A DNA stretch of 64,000 bases, taken from positions 62,001-126,000 of the forward strand of contig CAAGEP010000016.1 in assembly GCA_900768875.1 (NCBI GenBank), in the 5' to 3' direction. Below the pieces are notes generated by a model. That model was not told the origin of the DNA and searched no databases. It was given only the letters and a program-made list of their open reading frames with translations. Below, piece after piece: positions 7,735 through 16,834 of this stretch. Position numbers and translations under genes: made by a program. Numbering within the stretch: the first letter of the stretch is position 1; every line of letters starts with the position of its first letter. This DNA is from Alphaproteobacteria bacterium (lineage in GTDB: Bacteria; Pseudomonadota; Alphaproteobacteria; CAAGCB01; CAG-977).

Positions 7735-9470
7735 TAAACCAGCCATGGCAACGGTATCGGATGAACGGGAGTAATGCCGCACGGTAAATCCGTCCCGCGA
7801 ACCAAGCGCGCCGCAAATTCGTTCTTGAACCACGAATAAAGTCCGAACAGCCGCCGCTTGCGCCAATCAAAGTCGATAATATCGGGACGCCCCGCTTTGG
7901 CAACATACAAAGCGATATCCGATATGCGGTGTTTTTTCAGCAAATACAGCACATTGGCTTCGTTTTGATCGTGGAACATGTAAAACGCGTCGGCAATGCC
8001 TTCGACATTGCGGTGGTACGGCGTGCCGACAACGGGACGTCCCGTCATCCACACCGCTTCGGGGGCAAAGTTCGATTCAATCAGCAAAGCTCCCTTTGCC
8101 GACAAAGCAGGAGTCAACAGGACGGGCGACGCCGTCAAGCAGGAATTCAGCACGCGGCTGACGGAAATATAGTTTACGGCCAAAAACAATATCCCTGCAC
8201 CATACAGAACGGCCGTCCGCACGCCTTGCTTGACTTGCATCAGCTTTCCCGTTTTTTCCAACCAAACATATCCCGCCAAAGCCACGGGAAACACGGAAAA
8301 AACGGCCGCCGGACGCGAATAGCGCAACGCCTGCGCCGTCAGCCCCGCAAATATCAGCAGCGGAACTCCCGTCAACAACAGGACTTTGCGCTCGAAAGAC
8401 GTTGCATGTTTAAACGCCGCAGCCGCGCACAACAAAGACAGAACGGACGGCAGCAGTGTCAGCATAAAATAAATCGGGGAAGACACGCCCGATTGAAGCT
8501 CGACAATCGAATTCGCCCAAATCAGCCGAATGAACGGCGGAAACCACGGTTCCAAAACGGTATCCGCCCCGAACGACGCCAAAACAAAAGCGGCGGAGAG
8601 GCTTCCCGTTCCGACAACGGCACCGAAGCGAACTTTCCAATCCGTGCTTTGAATTCGGGCGCACAAAGCAAACGATACCGCGCTTAAACCGATAACGACC
8701 GCAAATAAAAACGACAGCCTGCCGTTATCGGGGGCAAAAAATCCCTCATACGGAGGATTGATTGCCAAAAACAGCAACGAACACGCAAAAAACGACATTG
8801 TAAAGTCAACGGCGGGACGCAGGCTTTCCCGATTGAAAATCCACAACAGAACAACGGGAAACAGCACGGCATACGCAATGGCGACACCCTCTATCGACGT
8901 CCACAGTCCCAACGCGGCAAACAGTCCCGCTTGACGCGCGGCATTGGCTTCGCCCGCCAAAGCGCGAATCATCCCGCCGATTGTCAAAACGGCAAACAGC
9001 GCCGTCAAAGCATGGTGATCGGGTTTTGCTATGATAAATGTTTCCGCCGATGTCGGAAGCAGAAAAAAGAAAACGACGCCCAGCAAGCCGAAAAAAGCGG
9101 GAACAACCGGCTTCAGAGCCCGCACCAACGCCAAAGCAACGCCAACCGAAACAACCGTCTGAAAAACCATTCCGCCCCAAAACACCGCGCTTTTCAGCGG
9201 CATGAACGGCATCAGCGGAGCGGCGCACAGCAGCCACGGCACATCCGTTATGCGCGTAAAGTGCAAGACTTCCCCGAACGGAAAGTTCGAGTGCATGTAC
9301 GGCGTTTCCGCCCACGTTTTCGACTGAATCAAATCCAGCAGCCGGACAGCGTGCGTGTAATTGTCCGTATCCAAATACCGCCCGTTCAAAAAAGGAACAA
9401 CACTCAGCTGTATCAGCAGAACAAACACAGCAATCAGCAGTTTTTCATGCTTTTGATAAAAAGCATACAT
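7689..9470 (-). CDS. GT-C-like polytopic membrane protein (putative glycosyltransferase)
   Basis: Protein of 593 residues with about 12-13 membrane helices and a soluble C-terminal tail. The start ATG overlaps the tldD stop by one base (TGATG), so the two are translationally coupled; longer upstream extension is the out-of-frame tldD end. The first extracytoplasmic loop carries DTDNYTH and FPFGEVLHFTRITD, with acidic residues where GT-C enzymes such as Stt3-type transferases have their catalytic Asp. That fold assignment, and a role in transfer from a lipid-linked sugar donor, is inference. Overlaps the antiporter gene tail-to-tail. Confidence 0.7.
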   Translation of the reverse strand: MYAFYQKHEKLLIAVFVLLIQLSVVPFLNGRYLDTDNYTHAVRLLDLIQSKTWAETPYMHSNFPFGEVLHFTRITDVPWLLCAAPLMPFMPLKSAVFWGGMVFQTVVSVGVALALVRALKPVVPAFFGLLGVVFFFLLPTSAETFIIAKPDHHALTALFAVLTIGGMIRALAGEANAARQAGLFAALGLWTSIEGVAIAYAVLFPVVLLWIFNRESLRPAVDFTMSFFACSLLFLAINPPYEGFFAPDNGRLSFLFAVVIGLSAVSFALCARIQSTDWKVRFGAVVGTGSLSAAFVLASFGADTVLEPWFPPFIRLIWANSIVELQSGVSSPIYFMLTLLPSVLSLLCAAAAFKHATSFERKVLLLTGVPLLIFAGLTAQALRYSRPAAVFSVFPVALAGYVWLEKTGKLMQVKQGVRTAVLYGAGILFLAVNYISVSRVLNSCLTASPVLLTPALSAKGALLIESNFAPEAVWMTGRPVVGTPYHRNVEGIADAFYMFHDQNEANVLYLLKKHRISDIALYVAKAGRPDIIDFDWRKRRLFGLYSWFKNEFAARLVRGTDLPCGITPVHPIPLPWLVYHVDFSGCGLAGSSS

Positions 9471-10894
9471 CAGCCGCACCCGCCGACCGTGATTTTGGAA
9501 ATACGCACCGACGGCTGACCGACGCCGACGGGAACCATTTGCCCGCCTTTTCCGCAAGAGCCGATACCGTTGTCCAAACACGAATCGTTCGCCACCATGT
9601 CAATCGCGTTCATCACTTCGATTCCGCTGCCGATAAGCGTTGCATCTTTAATCGGAGCGGTCAGTTTGCCGTCTTCAATCAAGTACGCTTCGGCGGACGT
9701 GAACACGAATTTGCCCGACGTGATGTCGACCTGTCCGCCGTGGAACGTCTTGGCGAACACGCCTTTTTTGACCGAAGCAATCAGTTCGGCGGGGTCTTTG
9801 TCGCCGTCGGTCATAAACGTGTTGGTCATGCGCACCTGCGGCACGCAAGAATACGATTCGCGCCGCCCGTTGCCCGTCGGAGCGCGATTCATCAGCCGCG
9901 CGTTCATGCGGTCAAGCATATAGTTTTTCAAGATGCCGTCTTCGACCAAAACGGTGCGTTCGGAAGCCGTCCCCTCGTCATCGATACTGATGGATCCGCG
10001 GCGGTCGGGAATCGTTCCGTCATCCACAATCGTAATGCCTTTGGCGGTGACTTGTTCGCCAATTTTACCCGTAAAGACGGACGTTCCTTTGCGATTGAAA
10101 TCGCCCTCCAATCCGTGACCGACCGCTTCGTGCAGTAAAACGCCGCACCAGCCCGCACTGAGGACGACGGGCAGCTCGCCCGCGGGGGCGGGAACGGAAT
10201 CCAGATTCAGCAACGCTTCGCGCACCGCTTCGTCCGCCATATTCCGCCAGACTTCGGGGGCAATCAAGCGGTCGTACAAATACCGTCCGCCGCCGCCGAA
10301 CGAACCGCTTTCCATTCTGTCGCCCGACTTTGCGACGACGCTGATGCGCAAGCTGACCATCGGACGGATGTCGGAAGCTTCGCGCCCGTCCGCCCCGATA
10401 ACGCAAACGACTTGCCATTCTGCGGACAAAGACGCGGAAACCTGCACAATGCGGGGATCTTTGGCGCGGGCATACGCGTCGATTTCCTGCATCAGCGCGA
10501 CTTTTTTATCAAAAGAAAGCAGATTCAGCGGATTTTCGTCCGTATACAGCTTGACCGCAGGCTTGGCGGGCGGCAAATACAAGCTTCCCGCATAGCCTTG
10601 TTTTATCGGAGCGACGGCAGCCGCCGCGTTTTTCAAAGCGGTTTCGGAAATATCGTTTGAAATGGCGTGTGCGAACGTTTCGCCGACCATCGCGCGCAGT
10701 CCGAATCCAGTCGAAGCGTTAAACGCCGTGCTTTTGATTCTGCCGTCGTCCAGCGTGATGTGTTCGCTGAGGCAATGTTCCAAAAACAAATCCCCGTCGT
10801 CGCATCCCGCCAGCGTGTTTTGCACGGTCTTGACGGCGGCGTCGCGGTCGATTTTATCGAAAAACAGGGAATCGGATATGCCATTTTGAATCAT
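9470..10894 (-). CDS. tldD: TldD metalloprotease subunit
   Basis: Soluble zinc protease subunit of 474 residues that with TldE/PmbA degrades unfolded peptides and matures some antibiotics such as microcin B17. The zinc motif HEAVGHGLEGD (HExxxH) is near residue 255, followed by the conserved FNRKGTSVFTG region and, near the end, GGKMV-like SCGKGGQMVPVG. No tldE is in the window. First gene of a leftward pair with the GT-C-like protein, divergent from motA. Confidence 0.95.
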   Translation of the reverse strand: MIQNGISDSLFFDKIDRDAAVKTVQNTLAGCDDGDLFLEHCLSEHITLDDGRIKSTAFNASTGFGLRAMVGETFAHAISNDISETALKNAAAAVAPIKQGYAGSLYLPPAKPAVKLYTDENPLNLLSFDKKVALMQEIDAYARAKDPRIVQVSASLSAEWQVVCVIGADGREASDIRPMVSLRISVVAKSGDRMESGSFGGGGRYLYDRLIAPEVWRNMADEAVREALLNLDSVPAPAGELPVVLSAGWCGVLLHEAVGHGLEGDFNRKGTSVFTGKIGEQVTAKGITIVDDGTIPDRRGSISIDDEGTASERTVLVEDGILKNYMLDRMNARLMNRAPTGNGRRESYSCVPQVRMTNTFMTDGDKDPAELIASVKKGVFAKTFHGGQVDITSGKFVFTSAEAYLIEDGKLTAPIKDATLIGSGIEVMNAIDMVANDSCLDNGIGSCGKGGQMVPVGVGQPSVRISKITVGGCG

Positions 10895-10975
10895 TATTAA
10901 CTTTCCTTTTTTGACTGTTTCAAATATATATAATTCAGAATATTAAAAAAATAAAGCCAAGACAGGAGGTCTTTG

Positions 10976-11827
10976 ATGTTTCCTTTGGTCGGATTACTGG
11001 TGGTTGTCGGCAGCGTCGCGGGCGGTTTTTTGTGGGGCGGCGGACATTTTTCCGTTTTATGGCAGCCCGGCGAATTCCTGATTATCGGCGGCGCGGCGTT
11101 CGGATCGTTCTTGATTGCAAACCCGCCGAGCGTCGTTATCGGCACGTTGAAAGCCCTGCCCCGAATCTTTGTCAAACCCCGCTATGACAAAAAAAGCTAC
11201 ACCGAAGCTTTGGCAATGATGTATTCGTTTTTCAAGCTCGGCAAATCCAAGGGCAACATGGCGCTTGAACCCCATATCGAAGCCCCCGCGAACAGCGATA
11301 TTTTCAAACGCTTTCCCCTGATTACGAAAAATCACGAAGCCATGGACTTTATGTGCGGGTATTTGCGCCTGCTGACGTTCGGATCGCCCGAACCGCACGA
11401 AATCGAATCCGTCATCGATGCGGAATTGGAAGGAATCGAACACGAAAAGACCGCTTATTCCGACGCTTTGAACCGTGTTGCGGACGCGACGCCGGGGTTG
11501 GGCATCGTCGCGGCGGTGCTGGGCGTGATTCACACCATGGGCGCGATTACCGAACCGCCCGAGGTACTGGGAGAGCTTATCGGCGCGGCTTTGGTCGGCA
11601 CGTTTTTCGGCGTGCTGACGGCGTACGGCTTTATCGCGCCTTTGGCGTCGGCGGTGGCAAACGTGATGAATCCCGAACAGGAATATCTGAGCGTGATTAA
11701 AGCGGGATTGATGGGTCATATCGAAGGCTACGCGCCCCAAGTATCGGTCGAATTCGCGCGCAAAACCCTGCCGCCCGAAGTTCGTCCTTCATTCGCCGAA
11801 GTCGAAAAAATCTGCGCGGAGCTGTAA
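10976..11827 (+). CDS. motA: Flagellar motor stator protein MotA
   Basis: Stator subunit of 283 residues with four membrane helices and a large cytosolic loop; with MotB it forms the ion channel driving flagellar rotation. AGGAGG six bases before the ATG at 10976 fixes the start over a TTG one codon earlier. Conserved features seen are the third/fourth helix prolines in ADATPGLGIVAAVLG and the basic/acidic cytosolic helix. motB follows after 3 bases. No other flagellar gene is in the window, so motility is suggested but not shown. Confidence 0.95.
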   Translation: MFPLVGLLVVVGSVAGGFLWGGGHFSVLWQPGEFLIIGGAAFGSFLIANPPSVVIGTLKALPRIFVKPRYDKKSYTEALAMMYSFFKLGKSKGNMALEPHIEAPANSDIFKRFPLITKNHEAMDFMCGYLRLLTFGSPEPHEIESVIDAELEGIEHEKTAYSDALNRVADATPGLGIVAAVLGVIHTMGAITEPPEVLGELIGAALVGTFFGVLTAYGFIAPLASAVANVMNPEQEYLSVIKAGLMGHIEGYAPQVSVEFARKTLPPEVRPSFAEVEKICAEL

Positions 11828-11830
11828 GTC

Positions 11831-12673
11831 ATGGCGGATAAACAGGGGCGCACAATCGTCATCAAGCGCGTCAAAAAAGGCGGACACGGTCACCACGGCG
11901 GGGCATGGAAAGTGGCTTACGCGGATTTTGTAACCGCGATGATGGCGTTTTTTTTGCTGATGTGGCTGCTGCAAACGGCGTCGCAGGAACAAAAAGAAGC
12001 GATTTCCTATTACTTTACGACGGGTTCCAGCGGCAAAGGCGCGGGCGATTCGATTGTCACGGGCGGATTGGAAAGCCTTGAAACCGTTGAAAAACCGTAT
12101 GCGATGCCTTTCGTCGGCTTTGACGGATCAAGCGAATTTCCCGATTTTAAAGGACCGCGTGAAATACTGGTCAAAAAGGAAAAAGAAGCGTTTGACCGCG
12201 TGCGTATCGCTTTGCGGGAAGCCATGATGTCCGACCCCGCTTTGCTGGAACTGCATGACAGTCTGGTTGTAACCGAAGTCAAAGACGGTCTGCAAATTCA
12301 GTTGATTGATCAACTGAACAAACCGATTTTCGCAAGCGGCACCGCCAAAATGACGCCGAACGGCGCGCGGCTGTCAAATCTGTTGGCGCGAGTATTGAAA
12401 CAACTGCCGAACCCCATGCGCATCGAAGGACATACCGACGCCGTTCCTTATACGTCGGCAAACAAATCCTATACCAACTGGGAACTGTCGTCCGACCGCG
12501 CTTTGGCGGTTCGCCGCCTGCTGGTCGCCCAAGGCATTGCCGATTCCCGCATTGCCGCCGTTGAAGGACGGGCATCGACGGAACCCTATTTGACCGAAGA
12601 CCCGACGGCTCCGCAAAACCGCCGCATCAGTCTGGTTCTGCAATCGGCTTTTGGCGAAAAAGACTCAAGATAA
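11831..12673 (+). CDS. motB: Flagellar motor stator protein MotB
   Basis: Stator subunit of 280 residues. One N-terminal membrane helix carries the essential proton-binding Asp32 (YADFVTAMMAF), followed by a plug/linker and an OmpA-type peptidoglycan-binding domain (RIEGHTDAVPY, then SSDRALAVRRLL). Its ribosome site lies inside the end of motA, so the two are coupled. A hairpin terminator begins three bases after its stop. Confidence 0.95.
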   Translation: MADKQGRTIVIKRVKKGGHGHHGGAWKVAYADFVTAMMAFFLLMWLLQTASQEQKEAISYYFTTGSSGKGAGDSIVTGGLESLETVEKPYAMPFVGFDGSSEFPDFKGPREILVKKEKEAFDRVRIALREAMMSDPALLELHDSLVVTEVKDGLQIQLIDQLNKPIFASGTAKMTPNGARLSNLLARVLKQLPNPMRIEGHTDAVPYTSANKSYTNWELSSDRALAVRRLLVAQGIADSRIAAVEGRASTEPYLTEDPTAPQNRRISLVLQSAFGEKDSR

Positions 12674-12675
12674 AG

Positions 12676-12701
12676 CAAAGCCCCTGTTTCAAGGGGCTTT
12701 G
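12676..12701. terminator. Bidirectional terminator between motB and prfC
   Basis: Nine-bp stem CAAAGCCCC/GGGGCTTTG with an eight-base loop, followed by TTT on the plus side and preceded by A-rich sequence. It lies between two convergent genes. Confidence 0.8.
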
Positions 12702-12703
12702 TT

Positions 12704-14281
12704 TCAGCAATTCTGTTTGGTTTCAACCAGCTTGATTTTCGGATTGTCTTCCTTGGTTTTGTTCAAATGCCACGCATTGCGCGCCAAGAACACCCATTCT
12801 CCGTCGTGGTCGGTTGCCAAAGACGCTTTGTTGGCATCGATAAAAGCTTTCAAATCCGCAGGATTGTCCGCCTTTATCCAACGCGCCGTGTACAGCGTCG
12901 TCGGTTCGAAAATCACGGGGATTTCGTATTCCGTGCGAATTCTGTCCGCCAAAACGTCGAATTGCAGACTGCCGACAACGCCGACAATCCAATCCGTGCC
13001 GATTTGCGGTTTGAACACGCTCGCCCCGCCTTCCTCGGCGATTTCCTGTAAAGCCTTGCCCAAATGCTTGGCTTTCAGCGGATCGGCACAGCGCACTTTT
13101 TGCAGCAGTTCCGGCGCAAAGCTGGGAATCCCCGTAAAGGTCAGTTCCTCGCCTTCGGTCAGCGCGTCGCCGATGCGCAGATTGCCGTGGTTCGGAATAC
13201 CGATAATGTCGCCCGGCAAAGCTTCTTCTGCCAATTCGCGTTCCTGCGCCAAAAACATAATCGGATTGTGCATTGGCAGATACTTGCCGCTGCGAACGTG
13301 AAGCAGTTTCATCCCGCGCTGAAAATGTCCCGAACACAAGCGCACAAAAGCAATGCGGTCGCGGTGTTTCGGATCCATATTGGCTTGGATTTTAAACACA
13401 AAACCCGTAACCTTGTCCTCGGCAGGATCGATTTTGCGGCCGACGGCGGGCTGAAGCCGCGGCGACGGCGCGTATTTCACCAACCCGTCAATCAGCTGGC
13501 GAACGCCGAAGTTGTTAATCGCACTGCCGAAAAACACAGGCGTCAAAGAGCCTTCCAAATACGCTTTTTCATCGAATTCGGGGCAAAGTCCGCGCACCAT
13601 TTCCACGCCCGCGCGCAGATTTTCAACCGCATCGGCCGGAAGCATCGCGTCCAGCTTTGGATCGTCCAATCCGTTGCAGACTTCGCCCTCTTGCGTCGCG
13701 CCGCGCTCCATTAAAGCCAGTCGGTCGTTCAGCAAATCGTAGCACCCTTTGAAATCGCGCCCCGACCCGATGGGCCAGCTGACGGGCGCAACGTCCAAAG
13801 CCAACGTTTGTTCGATTTCTTCCAGCAAAGCGAACGGGTCTTGCGCGTCACGGTCCATTTTGTTGATGAACGTGATAATCGGCACGTCGCGCAGGCGGCA
13901 AACTTCAAACAGTTTGCGCGTGCGATCTTCGATACCTTTGGCGGCGTCAATGACCATCACGGCGGAATCGACGGCGGTCAGAACGCGGTAGGTGTCTTCG
14001 GAAAAGTCTTCGTGCCCCGGCGTGTCCAGCAGATTGAACGTACATCCCGCGTATTCGTACGTCATCACGGACGACGCGACGGAAATTCCGCGTTCCCGTT
14101 CGACCTTCATCCAGTCGGAACGCGCGCGGCGCTGCTCACCGCGGGCTTTGACCGCGCCCGCCATTTGAATCGCGCCCCCGAACAGCAGCAGCTTTTCGGT
14201 CAAAGTCGTTTTCCCCGCGTCGGGGTGGGAAATAATCGCAAACGTGCGCCGGTGCGCCGTCTGTTCCGTTAAAAAAGACAT
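12704..14281 (-). CDS. prfC: Peptide chain release factor 3
   Basis: GTPase of 525 residues that recycles RF1/RF2 from the ribosome after termination. P-loop ISHPDAGKTTLTEK, switch II DTPGHEDFSEDTYR and NKMDRD are all present, followed by domain II/III sequence typical of RF3. TAAGGAACAAAA precedes the ATG. Last gene of a leftward operon with the unknown 14955-15317 gene and the DUF502 gene, spaced by 1 and 9 bases. Confidence 0.96.
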   Translation of the reverse strand: MSFLTEQTAHRRTFAIISHPDAGKTTLTEKLLLFGGAIQMAGAVKARGEQRRARSDWMKVERERGISVASSVMTYEYAGCTFNLLDTPGHEDFSEDTYRVLTAVDSAVMVIDAAKGIEDRTRKLFEVCRLRDVPIITFINKMDRDAQDPFALLEEIEQTLALDVAPVSWPIGSGRDFKGCYDLLNDRLALMERGATQEGEVCNGLDDPKLDAMLPADAVENLRAGVEMVRGLCPEFDEKAYLEGSLTPVFFGSAINNFGVRQLIDGLVKYAPSPRLQPAVGRKIDPAEDKVTGFVFKIQANMDPKHRDRIAFVRLCSGHFQRGMKLLHVRSGKYLPMHNPIMFLAQERELAEEALPGDIIGIPNHGNLRIGDALTEGEELTFTGIPSFAPELLQKVRCADPLKAKHLGKALQEIAEEGGASVFKPQIGTDWIVGVVGSLQFDVLADRIRTEYEIPVIFEPTTLYTARWIKADNPADLKAFIDANKASLATDHDGEWVFLARNAWHLNKTKEDNPKIKLVETKQNC

Positions 14282-14290
14282 TTTTGTTCC

Positions 14291-14953
14291 TTACAAAGTT
14301 TTCTTTTTGGTCACAATGCCCAAGGAAATCACGGTTTTCAAACCGTCCTCAACGCTCATATCCAACGGTTTGACATCCTGTCGGGGAACCATAATCAGAT
14401 AGCCCGACGTCGGATTCGGCGTCGTCGGCACATAAACGGTAACCAAATCGTCTTTGCCGACGGCGTGTGTTACCTCTTCGGGCGTATCGGCGGTGACAAA
14501 AGCGATTGTCCACGCATCCTTGTGCGGGAATTCAACCATGACGACCTGACGAAAAGCGTTCGATTTTTGGGAAAAAACCGTTTCAAACAACTGCTTGAAC
14601 GTCGAATAAATTCCCGACACGAACGGCATTTTTTCCCACATCCGTTCCCATACGCGTACCAACAAACGCCCCAAATACCCCGTTGTAAACGCGCCGATGA
14701 CAATCATCACCGCAACAACAAAAACAACGCCCGCGCCGGGAATCGCAAACGGCAGGTATTGTTCGGGATTATATTCGTCGGGAATTAAATAGCGCACTTT
14801 GTTGTCGATAAAACCGACCAGCAACACCGCCAAATAAATCGTCAAAGCGGGCGGAGCCGTTACCAGCAGTCCCGTCAGAAAATAATTCCGCATCCGCGTC
14901 ATAAAAGCGGGCTTTGGAGCGTCTTTCGCGTTTTTTTTGGTCGGTTCAGCCAT
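14291..14953 (-). CDS. DUF502 family membrane protein
   Basis: Protein of 220 residues with two membrane helices near the N-terminus (FLTGLLVTAPPALTIYLAVLL and a second around 75-100) and a soluble domain. The TGLLVTAPPALT signature, the GxYxTFKQLFETVF block and the VPTTPNPTSGYL motif are characteristic of DUF502, a widespread family of unknown function. Middle gene of the operon ending with prfC. Confidence 0.9.
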   Translation of the reverse strand: MAEPTKKNAKDAPKPAFMTRMRNYFLTGLLVTAPPALTIYLAVLLVGFIDNKVRYLIPDEYNPEQYLPFAIPGAGVVFVVAVMIVIGAFTTGYLGRLLVRVWERMWEKMPFVSGIYSTFKQLFETVFSQKSNAFRQVVMVEFPHKDAWTIAFVTADTPEEVTHAVGKDDLVTVYVPTTPNPTSGYLIMVPRQDVKPLDMSVEDGLKTVISLGIVTKKKTL

Positions 14954-14954
14954 A

Positions 14955-15317
14955 TTACGCCAGTTCCAAAATGCCTTTGTCGATGGCTTTCAGCATGACG
15001 GCAACGTCGCGCCAGCCGGGAACGGGCTTGCCGTCGTCTTGAAACAAATCAACCCCTTTGCGGAAACAGTATTCGTACACGTCTTCGGGATCTGCGTCCA
15101 AAACATCATCCCACAGGGCTTCCATATCGGGGTTTGAATAATCGGGGACATCGCCGAAAATACCGTACAGGACGGTTTCGCGATCGTCCGCATACAGCAA
15201 AGCCGACAAAGGATCGGCGGATTTCGCGGCATCGTTCCGCAACGCCTGCTTTTCCGTTTCGCTCGGCAAATACGAAGCGGCGCGGATCAAGTTTTCTTCC
15301 GTATATTTGTTAGACAA
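14955..15317 (-). CDS. Small acidic protein of unknown function
   Basis: Protein of about 120 residues, not recognised. I place the start at a TTG (15317) because AAAGGA lies eight bases before it; a GTG two codons upstream is too close to that site, and the longer open frame begins inside a palindrome. The sequence is rich in Asp, Tyr and Leu, without signal peptide or membrane segment. It leads the operon with DUF502 and prfC, and an 18-base palindrome lies just upstream. Confidence 0.7.
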   Translation of the reverse strand: MSNKYTEENLIRAASYLPSETEKQALRNDAAKSADPLSALLYADDRETVLYGIFGDVPDYSNPDMEALWDDVLDADPEDVYEYCFRKGVDLFQDDGKPVPGWRDVAVMLKAIDKGILELA

Positions 15318-15338
15318 GGCCACAATCCTTTCATAAAA

Positions 15339-15356
15339 CAAACAGAATTCTGTTTG
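15339..15356. promoter_or_regulatory. 18-bp perfect palindrome, candidate operator
   Basis: CAAACAGAATTCTGTTTG is perfectly self-complementary and sits about 20 bases upstream of the proposed start of the first gene of the prfC operon. Its position fits a repressor site near the transcription start. Confidence 0.4.
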
Positions 15357-15455
15357 ACATTTTTGATAGGTTAGCAAATTTTCATCGGGTCAATCAAGAA
15401 AATCTTTCACCGAAACACGCTTAAAAAAATCAAAAAAATCAGCTTGTTGCAAAAA

Positions 15456-15483
15456 AGGGGAAAAGGCGCTGACCTTTTCCCCT
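15456..15483 (-). terminator. Terminator of the HAD-protein gene
   Basis: Eleven-bp perfect stem AGGGGAAAAGG/CCTTTTCCCCT with a six-base loop, followed on the minus strand by TTTTTT. It begins 20 bases after the stop of the 15503-16537 gene. Confidence 0.88.
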
Positions 15484-15502
15484 GTGATGAAAAAACGTCT
15501 GT

Positions 15503-16537
15503 TTATCTGGTCTGGGCGCGACGAGCCAGAGCCGCCTTGACAGCCGTATTTTCCTGTGTTTTCGTTTTTTCCGCAGACTGGAAGCGGAAGTATTTGTTCA
15601 AATCCTTGAAGCCGCCTTCCAAAGTGACCATGTGGTCTTTGTACTGCTGACCCAGTTTCGGATCGTCTTTGGACAATTTTGCCAGCACTTCCAAATGACC
15701 TTTGGAACCGATTTTGTAGCCGGCGTTGTCGTTGATTTTGCCGTACATTTCCTGAACGGCATCGGTGACTTCCGAACCTTCTTTCTGCCAAGCGAAGTGG
15801 CAACCCAAGCGAACCGCGCCGCCGTCGGATTTGATGCTGTCGCCGACCATGACGGTTTCGGACGCTTTCGCACCGTGAGCATCCATAATGGACTGCATAA
15901 CATCCATATTGGGTTTCCAGACGTTGCCTTCGTTCATAACCAGCTTGTCGCCCAGTTTGGCAACCAGTTGATCGCGGTATCCGTCATAACGGCCGCCCGT
16001 TACCTGCAAGGGAGCTTTTTTGAACTGCACTTTGCCGTCGACGTTTTCGGTCGTACCGTCAGCGCGGCAAACCAGTCCGTCCAGCAAATCCAAGGGGAAG
16101 TTCATATCCGCCATACGGGCAACCGCACCCGAAGCGGGCGAATCGGTATACAGAACGAACTTCGCGCCTGCGGCTTTGGCTTTGCGCACCGTGGCGATGA
16201 CGCCTTCGTACATTTTGTTGCCTTCGTGATACTGTTTGGCAACGTCGTGGCAGATTTTCGCGTCGGCTTTTTCCAAGCGTTTGCGTTCTTCGGCGGATTT
16301 GCCTTCATAGCTCAGTTCCGGCGTTTCTTTGATGATGTCCGGGAAGTTATGGAAACGGGCGTAGCCTTCCGCGTTGTCGCGAATGCTGTCGTACAGCTTG
16401 TCTTTTTCCAAGCCGCGGCTTTTAGCCAATTCTTCGACACCTTTGTCCCACGCCATACCCCAGTTGTTAAAGTAGTCGGAGATGGTGTTGTCAATGTCGC
16501 TGACAATCAATTTCACGGGTTTCTTTTCGTCGCTCAT
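15503..16537 (-). CDS. HAD-superfamily hydrolase
   Basis: Soluble protein of 344 residues with all four haloacid dehalogenase motifs: nucleophile Asp14 and acid/base Asp16 in IVSDIDNTISD, motif II LYTDSP near 130, a Lys in WKPNMD, and motif IV VMVGDSIKSDG near 230. This predicts a Mg-dependent phosphatase or phosphotransferase; the substrate is unknown. The large insert between motifs I and II is a cap domain. The C-terminal 60 residues are Lys/Ala-rich and lie outside the HAD core. Transcribed alone with its own ribosome site (GAGAGG) and terminator. Confidence 0.85.
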   Translation of the reverse strand: MSDEKKPVKLIVSDIDNTISDYFNNWGMAWDKGVEELAKSRGLEKDKLYDSIRDNAEGYARFHNFPDIIKETPELSYEGKSAEERKRLEKADAKICHDVAKQYHEGNKMYEGVIATVRKAKAAGAKFVLYTDSPASGAVARMADMNFPLDLLDGLVCRADGTTENVDGKVQFKKAPLQVTGGRYDGYRDQLVAKLGDKLVMNEGNVWKPNMDVMQSIMDAHGAKASETVMVGDSIKSDGGAVRLGCHFAWQKEGSEVTDAVQEMYGKINDNAGYKIGSKGHLEVLAKLSKDDPKLGQQYKDHMVTLEGGFKDLNKYFRFQSAEKTKTQENTAVKAALARRAQTR

Positions 16538-16834
16538 AAGAACCTCTCTTCAAAAAACGGTTATCTTTAAATCCAGTTATACCGAAATCGTTTTCGGTTT
16601 TCAAGCTCTTTTTGTCTATTTTTGGATTTTTTTTGCCATTTCGGGTAAAAAAGCCTGCTTTTTCTGAAAAAGTGATACGCCGTTTTTTCCAGTTTTTCAA
16701 GGGATTGTTTTATTTTTCAGGCTTCTCCGCCCTCTTTTCCCGCAAACGCCCGTCCTATAGACAAAAGCCCCCGTTTCTTCCTTGAAAAAACGGGCGTTTC
16801 GGAGTAAAAGCGTCAAAAACGAAAGGATTTTCCC
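16538..16834. other. Intergenic region between divergent HAD and mazG genes
   Basis: About 300 bases of T-rich sequence, lower in GC than the flanks. The only structure I see is a 7-bp hairpin CCCGTTT/AAACGGG at 16770-16794 just upstream of mazG, similar in sequence to the terminators elsewhere in the window. No RNA gene or open frame is supported. Confidence 0.4.

Noticed and set aside
10905..10936. Promoter for motA (TTGACT and TATAAT)
   Set aside because: Both boxes exist but are separated by only 12 bases, too few for a sigma-70 promoter.
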